DNA of 64,000 nt from Cunninghamia lanceolata. Lineage: Eukaryota > Streptophyta > Pinopsida > Cupressales > Cupressaceae. Position numbers and translations under genes: made by a program. The stretch spans positions 8,330,911 through 8,394,910 of the forward strand of contig BSBN01001687.1 in the NCBI GenBank assembly GCA_027924645.1, in the 5' to 3' direction. Shown here one piece after another: positions 44,908 through 54,970 of the stretch. Below the pieces are notes generated by a model. It saw only the letters and a list, made by a program, of their open reading frames with translations. It was not told the origin of the DNA and searched no databases. The stretch's first letter is position 1, and each line of letters starts with the position of its first letter.

Positions 44908-45408
44908 TGAAATCGGGCTAAGGAAAATACACTTAGCCGACGGTACAAGGTTTCACCGATCGGTGAGACATTTTCGGAGTGTCGCCGATAAAGAGTATCG
45001 GTGTGAGGAAGCACCATCGGGAGAAGACTTGGAAGTCCCACCGATGAGCGAAGGTCATGCTGATAGTAGAAGACATATCGGTGTGAGAGTCATTATCAGG
45101 AGTTTAAGTAGAAGTCTGGCCGAAGCAAGAGGTCTTGCCGACGATTAAGTTCAACGCAATGCACATCGGTAAGAGTTTGTATATCGGATAACTAAAAGAA
45201 AGTTATACTAATAGTATCGGTCTGGCTGATGTACCCGACAGTATCGGTGAGAACTTGGCCATCGGGATAAAAGAATAAGGAGCGGCTGATAGTTCATGTC
45301 TTTCCGATAGCGAAGACATCCTTGACTTCGGTGAAACACTGGAGGATCTCTTGCCGATAGGGAAGATATAGTCAAATCTTCATCCGCTTCTGCTGGCACT
45401 CTACATCA
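44908..45408 (+). repeat. C2: truncated 5' LTR
   Basis: It matches 51025-51523 and starts abruptly at GAAATCGGGCTAAGG. The U3 region with any promoter upstream of this point is missing. It ends ...CTCTACATCA. Confidence 0.9.
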
Positions 45409-45411
45409 AAT

Positions 45412-45424
45412 TGGTATCAGAGCC
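45412..45424 (+). other. C2: tRNA-Met primer-binding site
   Basis: TGGTATCAGAGCC, three bases after the LTR end, as in C1. Confidence 0.92.
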
Positions 45425-45447
45425 AATATTCTGAATCACAGCCGTGT

Positions 45448-47154
45448 ATGTCAGACGAGGAATTGGAGATAGAAACAGAGGCTAGCACAATGCCTCCCAA
45501 GACGATGAGCAAAGCAGCCATCCAGAAGATGGTGGAAGAAATGCTCGAAGAGAGACTGAAGGAAGAAAGATCCAAAGAGAAGGATGGAAGCACTTCTGAG
45601 TCAGAGGAGGATGAAGAAGGAGAAACTGGGGAGAATCCTCAAGGAGAAGGTATGACTGCTGATCAAAAGGCATTTCTGAACGCACTCAAGGGTCATGGAG
45701 ATAGTGGTGATCTAAAAATGGATGTTCCCACGTTCAATGGGAAACTGGATGGAGATACTCTTGTGGACTGGATTGAAGCCATAAGTAATTACTTTGACTT
45801 CAAAGAGTATAGTGACAGTAAGAAAGTAAAGTTTGCAAAGACCAGACTGAGAGGTTCTGCATTGGTTTGGTGGAACTACACTCAATGTGAAAGAGAGAAG
45901 GTTGGAAAGAGTCCAATCACCAAGTGGAGCAGAATGGTGGCCATGCTGAGAGCCAAATTTCTACCATGTGATTATGATCTGCAGACTATCAGAAAGTTTA
46001 ATCATCTTAGGCAGAAAGATATGGACGTGGCTACATACACTGAAGAATTCCACAGATTGAGTATGAGAGCCAATCACAGAGAAGAAGAGAAAGAGATGGT
46101 GGCCAGATACCTGGATGGACTGAGGTACAATATACAGGATGAGTTCAGTATGGTGGTTCCCAAGACTGTGGATGAATGTTTTCAGTTAGCCTCTAGGGCG
46201 GAGGATAAACTGAAAAGGAGAGGTGAGCAAAATAACAGAGGAAGAGGTGGCAGGAACAATAGAGGAAGAGGTAATTTTGGCAGAGGACAGCCAAACAAAG
46301 GTGAAAGTTCAAGTCAACAAGAATCACGTTCTGATACAGAACAAAAAGGTGGTGGTTTCAGAGGTTGGAGAAGACCTAATGGCAGAGGAAGAGGTGGTGG
46401 TGCAGGCAGAGGACGTGGAGTCTTCACTGGAAGATGTTACAATTGCAATCAAGTAGGCCACACTGCAAGTAAGTGCCCTGAGAAGGCATCTAGCTCTCAT
46501 GATGGTGGGAGAAGGAACCAACTATTGCAGGAGGATGATTGTCAGAGTGTAAACTCACCAATTGGTAGTGCTGCACCAGTACTTGAAGGAGAGAACATGA
46601 TGATTAAGAGGACCCTCATGAAGATGCCATTGAAGCAGGAGCCCCCACAAAGGAAGAATCTCTTCAGAACCCAAGGAATAGCATATGGTAAGCTCTGTAA
46701 AATCATTGTTGATTCAGGTTCTACTGAAAATGTAGTGTCTACTGAAATGGTAGAAAAGTGTAAACTGAAAAGATTACCCCATCTTAATCCTCACAAAATA
46801 TCTTGGTTGAATAAGAATCAGAACTATTTGGTGGAAGAACAAACTTGGGTAGAGTTTGAACTAGGTGATTATAGGGATAAGGTGCTATGTGAAATTATTC
46901 CTATGGATGCTTGTCACCTTCTTCTTGGACGACCTTGGCAGTATGATGTGAAGGCACAGCATGATGGTGAAAAGAATACATATATGATCACCAAGAATGG
47001 TAAGAAGTTTCAGATGGATCCCTTACCAGAGCAGGTTGGAGAGAAGAGCAATGACAACAGTGTCATGTTAGTGAGTGGCAAAGAGTTCCTACAACTCATG
47101 AAGGAGAAGGATACCCAAGGGTATGCACTGATGATGAAGCCTGTATCCAATTAG
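45448..47154 (+). CDS. C2: gag and protease open frame
   Basis: 568 codons. An acidic coiled-coil start (KMVEEMLEERLKEERSKEK) precedes the capsid domain, an Arg/Gly-rich RNA-binding region (GRGGRNNRGRGNFGRG), the CCHC knuckle and an aspartic protease (VDSGSTENVVSTEMV, HLLLGRPWQYDV). It would form the particle and mature the polyprotein. A TAG after MKPVSN ends it; the same phase continues 27 bases later in the RT. Confidence 0.9.
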   Translation: MSDEELEIETEASTMPPKTMSKAAIQKMVEEMLEERLKEERSKEKDGSTSESEEDEEGETGENPQGEGMTADQKAFLNALKGHGDSGDLKMDVPTFNGKLDGDTLVDWIEAISNYFDFKEYSDSKKVKFAKTRLRGSALVWWNYTQCEREKVGKSPITKWSRMVAMLRAKFLPCDYDLQTIRKFNHLRQKDMDVATYTEEFHRLSMRANHREEEKEMVARYLDGLRYNIQDEFSMVVPKTVDECFQLASRAEDKLKRRGEQNNRGRGGRNNRGRGNFGRGQPNKGESSSQQESRSDTEQKGGGFRGWRRPNGRGRGGGAGRGRGVFTGRCYNCNQVGHTASKCPEKASSSHDGGRRNQLLQEDDCQSVNSPIGSAAPVLEGENMMIKRTLMKMPLKQEPPQRKNLFRTQGIAYGKLCKIIVDSGSTENVVSTEMVEKCKLKRLPHLNPHKISWLNKNQNYLVEEQTWVEFELGDYRDKVLCEIIPMDACHLLLGRPWQYDVKAQHDGEKNTYMITKNGKKFQMDPLPEQVGEKSNDNSVMLVSGKEFLQLMKEKDTQGYALMMKPVSN

Positions 47155-47181
47155 CAAAGCAAACAGCAGAAGGAGATTCCA

Positions 47182-48555
47182 TTGGAAGTGCAACAATTAC
47201 TGGATAAGTACCAAGATCTTGTGGTAGAGGATACCCCTAACTCCTTACCACCTATGAGGGACATAAGTCATCAGATTGACTTGATTCCTGGAGCCACATT
47301 ACCCAACAAAGCTGCCTATAAGTTGACACCACAGCAGAATGAAGAAGTAGGTAGACAGATTCAAGAACTTTTGGAGAAAGGTTTGATTAGGAAAAGTCTT
47401 AGTCCATGTGCAGTCCCTAGTGTACTTGCTCCTAAGAAAGATGGCAAATGGAGATTATGCACAGATTCAAGGGCTATCAATAAGATCACCATAAGGTATA
47501 GATTTCCAATGCCAAGAATTGAGGATCTGTTGGACTATCTTGGTGGTTCATGTTACTATTCCAAGATTGATTTGAAATCTGGTTATCACCAGATCAGAAT
47601 AAGGCAGGGAGATGAATGGAAGACTGCCTTCAAAACAAATGAAGGTCTCTATGAGTGGCTTGTCATGCCATTTGGACTCAGTAATGCTCCAAGCACATTC
47701 ATGCGGTTGATGAATGAGGTACTTGTAGAATTTATTGGCAAATTTGTTATTGTTTATCTTGATGACATATTGATTTTCAGCAGGACCAAAGAAGAGCATG
47801 TGAAGCATCTTGGACAGGTGTTAAAGAAATTGCATGAGAGTAAGTTGATGATCAACTTGGATAAATGTGATTTTATGAAAACTGAACTAGTGTATCTTGG
47901 ATTTGTGATTTCCAATGGCTGTTTGAAAATGGATCCTACAAAAGTTGAGGCTATTCTCAATTGGCCTACTCCTAAGACAGTGGGAGATGTAAGAAGTTTT
48001 CATGGTTTGGCAACTTTTTACCGGAAGTTCATTAAAGGGTTCAGTCACATAAGTGCTCCTATTCTCAATACCATCAAGGGTGGAGTGAAGTGTAAATTTC
48101 AATGGACAAAACAAGTAGATGATAGTTTTGAACTGTTGAAACAGAAAGTGGCCGAGTTACCTACGTTGGTACTCCCTGATTTTGACAAAGTATTTGTTGT
48201 GGAATGTGATGCAAGCCAACAGGCTATAGGTGCTGTTCTTAGTCAGGAAGGACATCCAGTAGCATTCTTTTTAGAGAAGTTGAATGAGGCCAAACAGAGG
48301 TATTCTACCTATGACCTAGAGTTGTATGCAATGGTGCAAGCTCTGAAAAAATGGAGACATTATTTACTGCCAAAAGAGTTCATTGTTTTTACTGACAACC
48401 ATGCTCTTAGCTTCCTAAATAGTCAAGAAAAGTTGAATCATAGGCACGTCAAGTGGATGGAACAATTGCAGGCCTATACCTTCACTATTAAGCATAAGAA
48501 AGGTGTTGCCAACAAAGTGGCAGATGCTTTGAGTAGAAGGATACTGGTCATATAG
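47182..48555 (+). CDS. C2: reverse transcriptase and RNase H open frame
   Basis: 457 codons with a complete RT ([44 protein letters not shown]) and RNase H ([54 protein letters not shown]). The three RT catalytic Asp and the RNase H acidic residues are in place. The TAG at 48553 lies just after RNase H, before the integrase zinc domain. Confidence 0.92.
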   Translation: MEVQQLLDKYQDLVVEDTPNSLPPMRDISHQIDLIPGATLPNKAAYKLTPQQNEEVGRQIQELLEKGLIRKSLSPCAVPSVLAPKKDGKWRLCTDSRAINKITIRYRFPMPRIEDLLDYLGGSCYYSKIDLKSGYHQIRIRQGDEWKTAFKTNEGLYEWLVMPFGLSNAPSTFMRLMNEVLVEFIGKFVIVYLDDILIFSRTKEEHVKHLGQVLKKLHESKLMINLDKCDFMKTELVYLGFVISNGCLKMDPTKVEAILNWPTPKTVGDVRSFHGLATFYRKFIKGFSHISAPILNTIKGGVKCKFQWTKQVDDSFELLKQKVAELPTLVLPDFDKVFVVECDASQQAIGAVLSQEGHPVAFFLEKLNEAKQRYSTYDLELYAMVQALKKWRHYLLPKEFIVFTDNHALSFLNSQEKLNHRHVKWMEQLQAYTFTIKHKKGVANKVADALSRRILVI

Positions 48556-48564
48556 GAAGTACAA

Positions 48565-48852
48565 ATGGAACATATGGGTCTAGAATGTCTGAAGGAGTTG
48601 TATAAGGATGATGCAGATTTCAAGGCTGCCTATGAAGTGTGTGCAAGTTTGGCTAACACTTTTCATGGTGAGTATTCTGATTTTGTGTTGCAAGACAGAC
48701 TCCTATTTAAAGGTAGTTTGTTGTGTGTTCCTAAATGTTCAATGAGGGACGATATCATCAAGGAGAAGCACAATGGAGCCTTAGGAGGACATTTTGGGTT
48801 GGACAAGACTTTGGAACAAGTCACCAGGTTCTATTATTGGCCCAAGGTATAG
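48565..48852 (+). CDS. C2: RNase H-integrase linker and zinc domain start
   Basis: 95 codons between two TAG stops. It encodes a linker (LECLKELYKDDADFKAAYEV) and the first half of the integrase HHCC domain (KEKHNGALGGHFGLDKTLEQ, FYYWPKV). Confidence 0.85.
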   Translation: MEHMGLECLKELYKDDADFKAAYEVCASLANTFHGEYSDFVLQDRLLFKGSLLCVPKCSMRDDIIKEKHNGALGGHFGLDKTLEQVTRFYYWPKV

Positions 48853-48858
48853 ACAGAT

Positions 48859-50052
48859 GTGCAGAGATATGTTGCAAGCTGTACCATATGTCAAAAGGCC
48901 AAGGGTATGTCTTCTAATGCTGGTTTGTACCAACCACTGCCCATTCCCACCAGACCTTGGGAAAGCATTAGTATGGACTTTGTACTTGGTCTTCCTAGGA
49001 CAGCAAGGGGTGTAGACAGTGTTTTTGTCATTGTGGATAGATTCAGTAAGATGGCTCATTTTGTGCCATGCAAATGCACAAATGATGCATCTCATATTGC
49101 TGGTCTCTTTTTCAGAGAGGTGGTCAGAATTCATGGTTTACCCCTATCAATTGTTACTGATAGAGACTCCAAATTTGTTGGTCATTTTTGGAGGACCCTA
49201 TGGAGAAAATTGGGCACTCAGTTGTCTTTTTCATCAGCCTACCATCCCCAGACTGATGGTCAAACTGAGGTTGTTAATAGGTCCTTGGGAAACCTTTTGA
49301 GATGCCTTACCAGACAGCATGGATTGGCATGGGATTTAGTGATCAGTCAAGCTGAATATGCTTATAATGATTCAAGAAATAGAAGTACTGGGAAAAGCCC
49401 TTTTGAAATAGTTTATGGTTTCCACCCAAGAGGACCACTTGAACTCAAAGACCTCCAAGGATGGGATAAAAGGAGTGCTCTAGGAGAAGATTTTGCTGCT
49501 ACCATGAAAACAGTACATGATCAGGTCAAGCTTCAGTTGGAGAAAACTGTCTCCAAGTACAAGGATAGGGCAGATCTGAAGCGAAGGGAGGTACAGTTCA
49601 AGGTAGGAGATTTGGTGATGGCCTACCTTAGGAAGGAAAGATTACCTAAGGGGCAACCAACCAAATTGTTGATGAAGAAGATAGGACCTTGTAAGGTAGT
49701 GCATAAATTTGGTCCAAATGCATATGAGATAGAATTACCATCTGGCCTTGGTATCTCTCCCATTTTCAATGTTGCAGACCTGTTCCCTTTTAGACCTCCA
49801 TTACATACTGAAGATGGCTCAGATGCTGTGATTGAAGATGAAGACTGGATCAGAGATTTACCTCCAAGTAAGCCTTTGCAATTGGAATGCATTTTGGATT
49901 CCAAAATTGTCAAGAAGACAAGAAAAGGGGTATACAAAGACTACTTGGTCAAGTGGCAGGATCTTCCTGATTCAGAGGCAATCTGGATGAGTGAAGCAGA
50001 TATTCTAAAGCATGGGAAGACACTTCAGCAGTTAGCAACTCAAGCGACTTGA
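48859..50052 (+). CDS. C2: integrase with C-terminal chromodomain
   Basis: 397 codons in phase with the upstream frames. It covers the end of the zinc domain (SCTICQKAKG; its His pair lies before the TAG at 48850 in KHNGALGGHFG), the DDE core, the GPY/F-like C-terminal region (KIGPCKVVHKFGPNAYEI) and a chromodomain (KKTRKGVYKDYLVKW, WMSEADILK). The chromodomain would direct insertion to marked chromatin. Confidence 0.92.
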   Translation: MQRYVASCTICQKAKGMSSNAGLYQPLPIPTRPWESISMDFVLGLPRTARGVDSVFVIVDRFSKMAHFVPCKCTNDASHIAGLFFREVVRIHGLPLSIVTDRDSKFVGHFWRTLWRKLGTQLSFSSAYHPQTDGQTEVVNRSLGNLLRCLTRQHGLAWDLVISQAEYAYNDSRNRSTGKSPFEIVYGFHPRGPLELKDLQGWDKRSALGEDFAATMKTVHDQVKLQLEKTVSKYKDRADLKRREVQFKVGDLVMAYLRKERLPKGQPTKLLMKKIGPCKVVHKFGPNAYEIELPSGLGISPIFNVADLFPFRPPLHTEDGSDAVIEDEDWIRDLPPSKPLQLECILDSKIVKKTRKGVYKDYLVKWQDLPDSEAIWMSEADILKHGKTLQQLATQAT

Positions 50053-50061
50053 GTTTTTCCT

Positions 50062-50073
50062 GCAGGGGGAGTA
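50062..50073 (+). other. C2: polypurine tract
   Basis: GCAGGGGGAGTA directly before the LTR start TGGTGCAGGAGC, and only 9 bp after the gag-pol stop. Confidence 0.85.
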
Positions 50074-51523
50074 TGGTGCAGGAGCACATTCTCTGTAGTG
50101 CAGGGTCATCTTTTCTTTTGTTTTCTCATAAGGCTCTTAAGCCATTTCATTTTGTAATAAGGGTCAATTTGGTCCCATGAATGTAATTGTGCAAGGCACA
50201 CATGTAGTTTTGCTTGTATGAAGGGTAAACCAACGGCTAACTGATTTGAAAATCAGTTTGCACGGTTGGAGGGGATAACTGCTATCTCTACATCTTCTTT
50301 AGAGGCAGGTTGTATGTCACACAGGGCAGAGAGAGAGAAGTGTGTATTACAACAAGTTCTTTTTGATAACTGAATAAAGAGAGTTCTGGGTATGATCTGT
50401 GTTGATTTTTTTGGTTGTTCTTCGTGATTTGATATCTTTACCCTGATTTTGTAAATAGAACCCTTACCGGATGCTATCTGTCAATCCATAGTGACTCTGT
50501 AGCGTGTAGGCGGTATAAAACCAACGGTTCCACAGAGGCTGGTTTGTAACCTAGGAGTAGGGTTTTGATTCATACATGGAGGCCCTTTCCTCTGTCCACT
50601 GAAGCCCTGTATAGTATCAGTGTGATGGGGGAAAGACTTTTCATGTTTGTTGTTGTTGAATTCTTACCCAGGAAGCCAGCGAACTCAGTCAGGTTCAACT
50701 AGACATCGTCATGTGGCTAGTCCGGAAATCGGAGTGAAATTGGATAGTTTGGCTGTGGGATCAAATTGCTATAAGTGATCGAGGGTTTGATATGTGAATC
50801 GACCAAATTCCATTGTTCTGTCGAAAGGAATCCGAGTTCGGCGTCACAGAATAGTTGGGAGTCTATCAGCGTGAGAACAAGCATTGGAATAACTTTTTGG
50901 ATGACACCCGATAGACTATGTCTAACTGATGAAATGGACATCGGTGTGAGATACTCTCCATCTTACCGAAGATTGGTATAGTGTCGGAGACACATACCAT
51001 CATTGTTCGCATCGGCGAGAAACGAAATCGGGCTAAGGAAAATACACTTAGCCAATGGTACAAGGTTTCACCGATCGGTGAGACATTTTCGGAGTGTCGC
51101 CGATAAAGAGTATCGATGTGAGGAAACACCATCGGGAGAAGACTTGGAAGTCCCACTGATGAGCGAAGGTCATGCCGATAGTAGAAGACATATCGGTGTG
51201 AGAGTCATTATCGGGAGTTTAAGTAGAAGTCTGGCCGAAGCAAGAGGTCTTGCCGACGATTAAGTTCAACGCAATGCACATCGGTAAGAGTTTGTATATC
51301 AGATAACTAAAAGAAAGTTATACCGATAGTATCGGTCTGGCCGATGTACCCGACAGTATCGGTGAGAACTTGGCCATCGGGATAAAAGAATAAGGAGCGA
51401 CCGATAGTTCATGTCTTTCCGATAGCGAAGACATCCTTGACTTCGGTGAAACACTGGAGGATCTCTTGCCGATAGGGAAGATATAGTCAAATCTTCATCC
51501 GCTTCTGCTGGCACTCTGCATCA
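50074..51523 (+). repeat. C2: 3' LTR with CCGAT/ATCGG cluster
   Basis: 1,450 bp, TGGTGCAG...CTGCATCA. Its last 600 bp contain more than 20 copies of ATCGG or CCGAT/CCGAC, for example CGATCGGTGAGAC, CATCGGGAGAAG and TTGCCGATAGGG, far more CpG than elsewhere nearby. The first 800 bp are of ordinary composition. Confidence 0.92.
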
Positions 51524-53760
51524 GTATAGCAGGTAGGTGCTAAATTAAGTAACATACCTGGTGCATCTACCTCAACAAAGAAAAGACAAACATATGCTAA
51601 GGTTAAAACATAATTAGCTGAAGAAACGCTGCATGGGTAAAAAATGCATGTAGCCAAACAAGTTACTGAGACTATTGACGTTGAAGATGACAATAGTGGG
51701 AGTGAAGTCAAGGAAGTGGATTCAAAGACGGGAAGAGAAACTGGAATGAAGGAAGAGGAATCTAGTGAGTATTCAAGTGAGGAAGAGGAACAAGATACTC
51801 AAGCTTATATGGAAGTTGAACAAGGTCCAGTATCTAAGCAAGAAAATGTACAAGAAGGATTGGGGGCAGTGGATCTGTTTGGTACACTGGTACCTCCAAA
51901 AATAATAAGGGATGTGTAAGATGTAGCACATCAAATAGAAGAATCTAAAAAAGAAGATACACCTGAGGAAGCAGTGAAATAAACACCTGCTCAAACTAAG
52001 GAAGAAACAGGAGCTAGTACTTCTAGTGTAGATGTGTTGAATATTCTAAGCATGTATGGGGAACACAATGAAGAAGAAAATAATGTAGAAAGAAAAGATG
52101 AACAAGAAAAAGAGACAAAAGAATCTGATAAGATAGTAGGTTCACCTTCACATACAGAGCAAGTTGACATACCTGAAAAGGTGCAAAAGAAAGTTGAAAT
52201 AGCAGAGGAAACAATAGATAAACCTAAAAGCAAAGAGAACACAGAGAATATTGATGAAGATAATTTTGAACCTGAAAAGCAAACAAAGGATAAGGGCATG
52301 GCAAATATGGAACAAGAAAATAAAGAGGAAGAAGAAGAAAAGAATTCATCAAAAAAATAAGGTCCAGAGGAAGAAGATGAGGGTGGAGGAGATACAGAAA
52401 TTGAAGAAAATGATAATGAGGGTGAATCTAAACAGCAAAATGATCCAATAGTACAGGAACCAGCCCCTCAATAGCAACCTCCTCCACAGCAACAAGAACA
52501 ATAACAACAAGAAGAAGAAGAACAACAACAGCGACAAGAACAAGGAGAAGTAGAAAAGCCTCAAGAAGAGGTAATCAATGAAGATAAAGCTATTGAAAGC
52601 ACAAAAGAGACTCTGGCCTGGTTGGGTGCAGAAATAAGGAGAGAAAAGGTGGAGGTACAATTAGTACCCATAGACATCAAAAGTTTATTAGGCGATGCAA
52701 CTCCAAGAAAAGAAAAGAGGAAGGCCAAAACCATGTCGGATATACAAAGAGGTCCAGACGGATCCAGAATAATGAATTTGGCCATACCACAGAAGGAGAA
52801 AGCCAAAGGAGAAATAACGTAGATGACTACAAGATACTTAACTTTGACCTAGGACACACAACAAGGGAGCAGTATATAAGTGTATGGGAGGATATGCACC
52901 AGGCTACTGCAAAAATGCTAAGGAAAGATAAAGAAAAACATGAATATTTGAAAGGACACATCGTCTAGTTACAACAATTTATTAGGGGAATATTTGATCC
53001 CAATGCTACAATACTAGAGTTACCCAGTGAAATAGCAGTATTGTCAAAAGATGAAGTGAAGGATATGGAAAATAAGAGGCTTGAGGCCAATATTTTTGAA
53101 GAATGGTTCAAGGCATTCATGCAAGAAGGAGAAGAGTTGATCAAACAAGCAGTGACAGGATGGGAATTGGCTGCAACAGAAAAGAATAAATGCAGTGTGC
53201 TTATATATAATTGTCAGTTTAGAAAAGAAGAATGCAAGTTTGAATTGGGGAAACTGGAGGAAATTGAAGAAAGAGTGGATGATTTAATACATGAAGGAGT
53301 CATTACTCCTCAAATGGCAAATCAAGTACCACAGGCCAGGTTGGAGTTAAGGTTTGAAGATGATAGTCTCGGAAGATGCATCATAGTCACTCAGGGTTTA
53401 GAAGAGAAAGCAGATAGCATGATCAGGTTGCATAAGAGGATAGTTGAAAATCTCATAGATCATGAATGTATGGACACACCAGTATACAAACTCCAAAGGA
53501 CATTAAAAGAATTCAAGGCCATCTTTGCACCATGTCTGGAGAATTCAGATGCGTATTTAAGTAAACAAATGATTGATTCAATAATGGAGGTGAGTGCCAA
53601 GATAAAGAAATATAAGAAGGTTGAAGGTTCAGGTAAAGAAGAGAAGAAATTGAAAAAAGGGGTCATAATGCAAGAATATATACGGACAAGGAGTCTAGGG
53701 GGAAATCGCACCTTCATAGAAGGTGTAACAAATAATTTCAAGATATATCTGAAGGAGTAG
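51524..53760 (+). pseudogene. F: long unassigned ORF, second part
   Basis: Past C2 the frame resumes near 51539 in one phase to 52822 with stops near 51916, 51979, 52358, 52472 and 52501, then shifts by one near 52800-52830 and runs to TAG at 53758. The text is strongly acidic and Glu/Lys/Gln-rich (EYSSEEEEQDTQ, QQQEQ), probably coiled coil. The last 240 codons look globular: MENKRLEANIFEEWFKAFMQ, GKLEEIEERVDDLIHEGVIT and DAYLSKQMIDSIMEV. No protease, RT or integrase motif is present. With the first part it would make about 1,100 residues. Confidence 0.5.
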
Positions 53761-53860
53761 GAAAGTATAAAAAAAGGTAAATAATACTAATGAAAGAGTC
53801 AATCGAAGGGTATCCACGGGCAAGGTCAACAAAATAGAAGAGGTCAAAGGGGGAATCATG

Positions 53861-54970
53861 TTTTGAAAAGATTCCAATGGCATCCTTTGAGGCAGGAAAA
53901 GATACCACAAAGATATTTTAAGAAACGGTTAGGAATGAATGTATACCCTTGATCAAGAAAGTATGAATACTGACCGTAGATTGGGTTTTGTAGCCGTAGC
54001 AGTATGAAGCTTCAAATTCTATATAAGAAGCTCTGCTACTTGTATATTTTTTTACACAGGGATTTTTGAGTTGTAGCTTTCACTTGTAGTTGGTTTCAAC
54101 ATTTGAATAGAGAAGTATTTCTTTTAGTTTAGAAGAGGAGGTCACCTATGTCTACACTAAGGAATGCACAAAATGTCTGGTTTCCTTACTATATTTGTAA
54201 AAACATCTATAAGTTTTCTAGCAATTTGATTAATGAAACAAAAGGTCATTCATACATTGTAAATTCTATATGACTGTGTGCTTTAAATACAAGTAAACTT
54301 GGAATTATGCGTCTATTATAGAGTGTTTTCTGACTCTTACTCGTATTTGGAGTATTATCCTTTGAAAGCTTGCAATCTTTGATGTGTTTTCATGAAAATA
54401 CTCAGGACTCTGCATTTGAAGATTTAGTATGTTGATTTGATTAATTTGTTGTATTTCTTAAAGACGTGAGTAACAGAACATTTAGATCCTGTAGTGAAAT
54501 GATTTTCAACCTAATTTTCTCTAACTTTTCCCCAAACATTTGAAATAATTAGCTTAAACGCAGAAATCTTAAGGAAATTGTCTTACATTTGAAAGTAGCA
54601 TGAAGGATTGTGTTAATATCTAATAATTTTCATATCAATTTGAAAGGCAAAGCTTGTTTCACTATAAATCATACAAGGCTTTGTGGTACAATAGTAAGTT
54701 TATGCAAAAGAATGAATAATTTATCTATATTTGTAACAATTTGCATAAATTGAGTCCAGTAAGTCACAGATTATCTTAAATCAAGTAAGGCCCCTTGAAT
54801 ATTACAATTTCACATCAACCTGCTGAGTTGTCCACAAGGTCAAGACCTGACCATACACAAACTTGGGATTAAGAACTCTTAGGTGATTTCTTCATATCAT
54901 TCAAGACAATTTGGGTTCATTTTTGTGAATTTTAACTTTTATTATGAATGTGTAAAAACAATCATCAACA
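53861..54970 (+). repeat. F: probable 3' LTR
   Basis: It starts TGTTTTGAAAAG right after a purine tract and ends ATCATCAACA. CTATATAAGAAGCTC near 54021 is a good TATA box. No second copy was found left of the F ORF, so it is an LTR by position and features only. Confidence 0.45.

Larger units (their letters stand above)
45448..50052 (+). pseudogene. C2: gag-pol polyprotein, one frame with three stops
   Basis: The frame runs from ATG at 45448 (24 bp after the primer site) to TGA at 50050-50052. By codon number: gag from about 105 to 215 (DWIEAISNYF, LRGSALVWWNY), zinc knuckle 330-343 (CYNCNQVGHTASKC), protease DSG at 422-424, RT YLDD at 770-773, RNase H first Asp at 921, integrase Asp 1177, Asp 1238 and Glu 1274 (D,D35E), chromodomain about 1477-1520. 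Stops, all TAG, are codons 569 (47152), 1036 (48553) and 1135 (48850). All catalytic residues I can check are kept. C1 has Gln at the first and third of these places. Confidence 0.95.
44908..51523 (+). mobile_element. C2: chromovirus (Ty3/gypsy), plus strand, nearly intact coding
   Basis: It consists of a 5' LTR fragment (44908-45408), a tRNA-Met primer site, a 1,534-codon gag-pol frame with three stops, a purine tract and a full 3' LTR (50074-51523). It belongs to the same family as C1 by protein but has a different, shorter LTR. The 5' LTR lacks its first ~950 bp, so the left border is a deletion or an abnormal integration and no target duplication can be checked. The shared LTR part differs at roughly 14 of 500 positions. 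Confidence 0.93.
41819..54970 (+). mobile_element. F: pol-less LTR-like element, plus strand (ends approximate)
   Basis: This segment splits D's low-complexity ORF. Its right end is ...ATCATCAACA (54970) and its left end probably TGTTGTGATG (41819). Flanks GATTT and GTTTT would be an imperfect duplication. It carries one long charged ORF broken by C2, then a purine tract (GGTCAAAGGGGGAATCA near 53840-53859) and an LTR-like block (53861-54970). A matching 5' LTR was not found at its left end, so either that LTR is lost or the left border is wrong. Confidence 0.55.

Noticed and set aside
47548..49937. Minus-strand ORFs opposite C2's pol
   Set aside because: They are shadows of the plus-strand gag-pol frame.
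45448..50052. Possible programmed TAG readthrough in C2
   Set aside because: Gag-pol readthrough would need one stop near the gag end. Here three TAGs sit at unrelated places and C1 has Gln at two of them, so decay is simpler.
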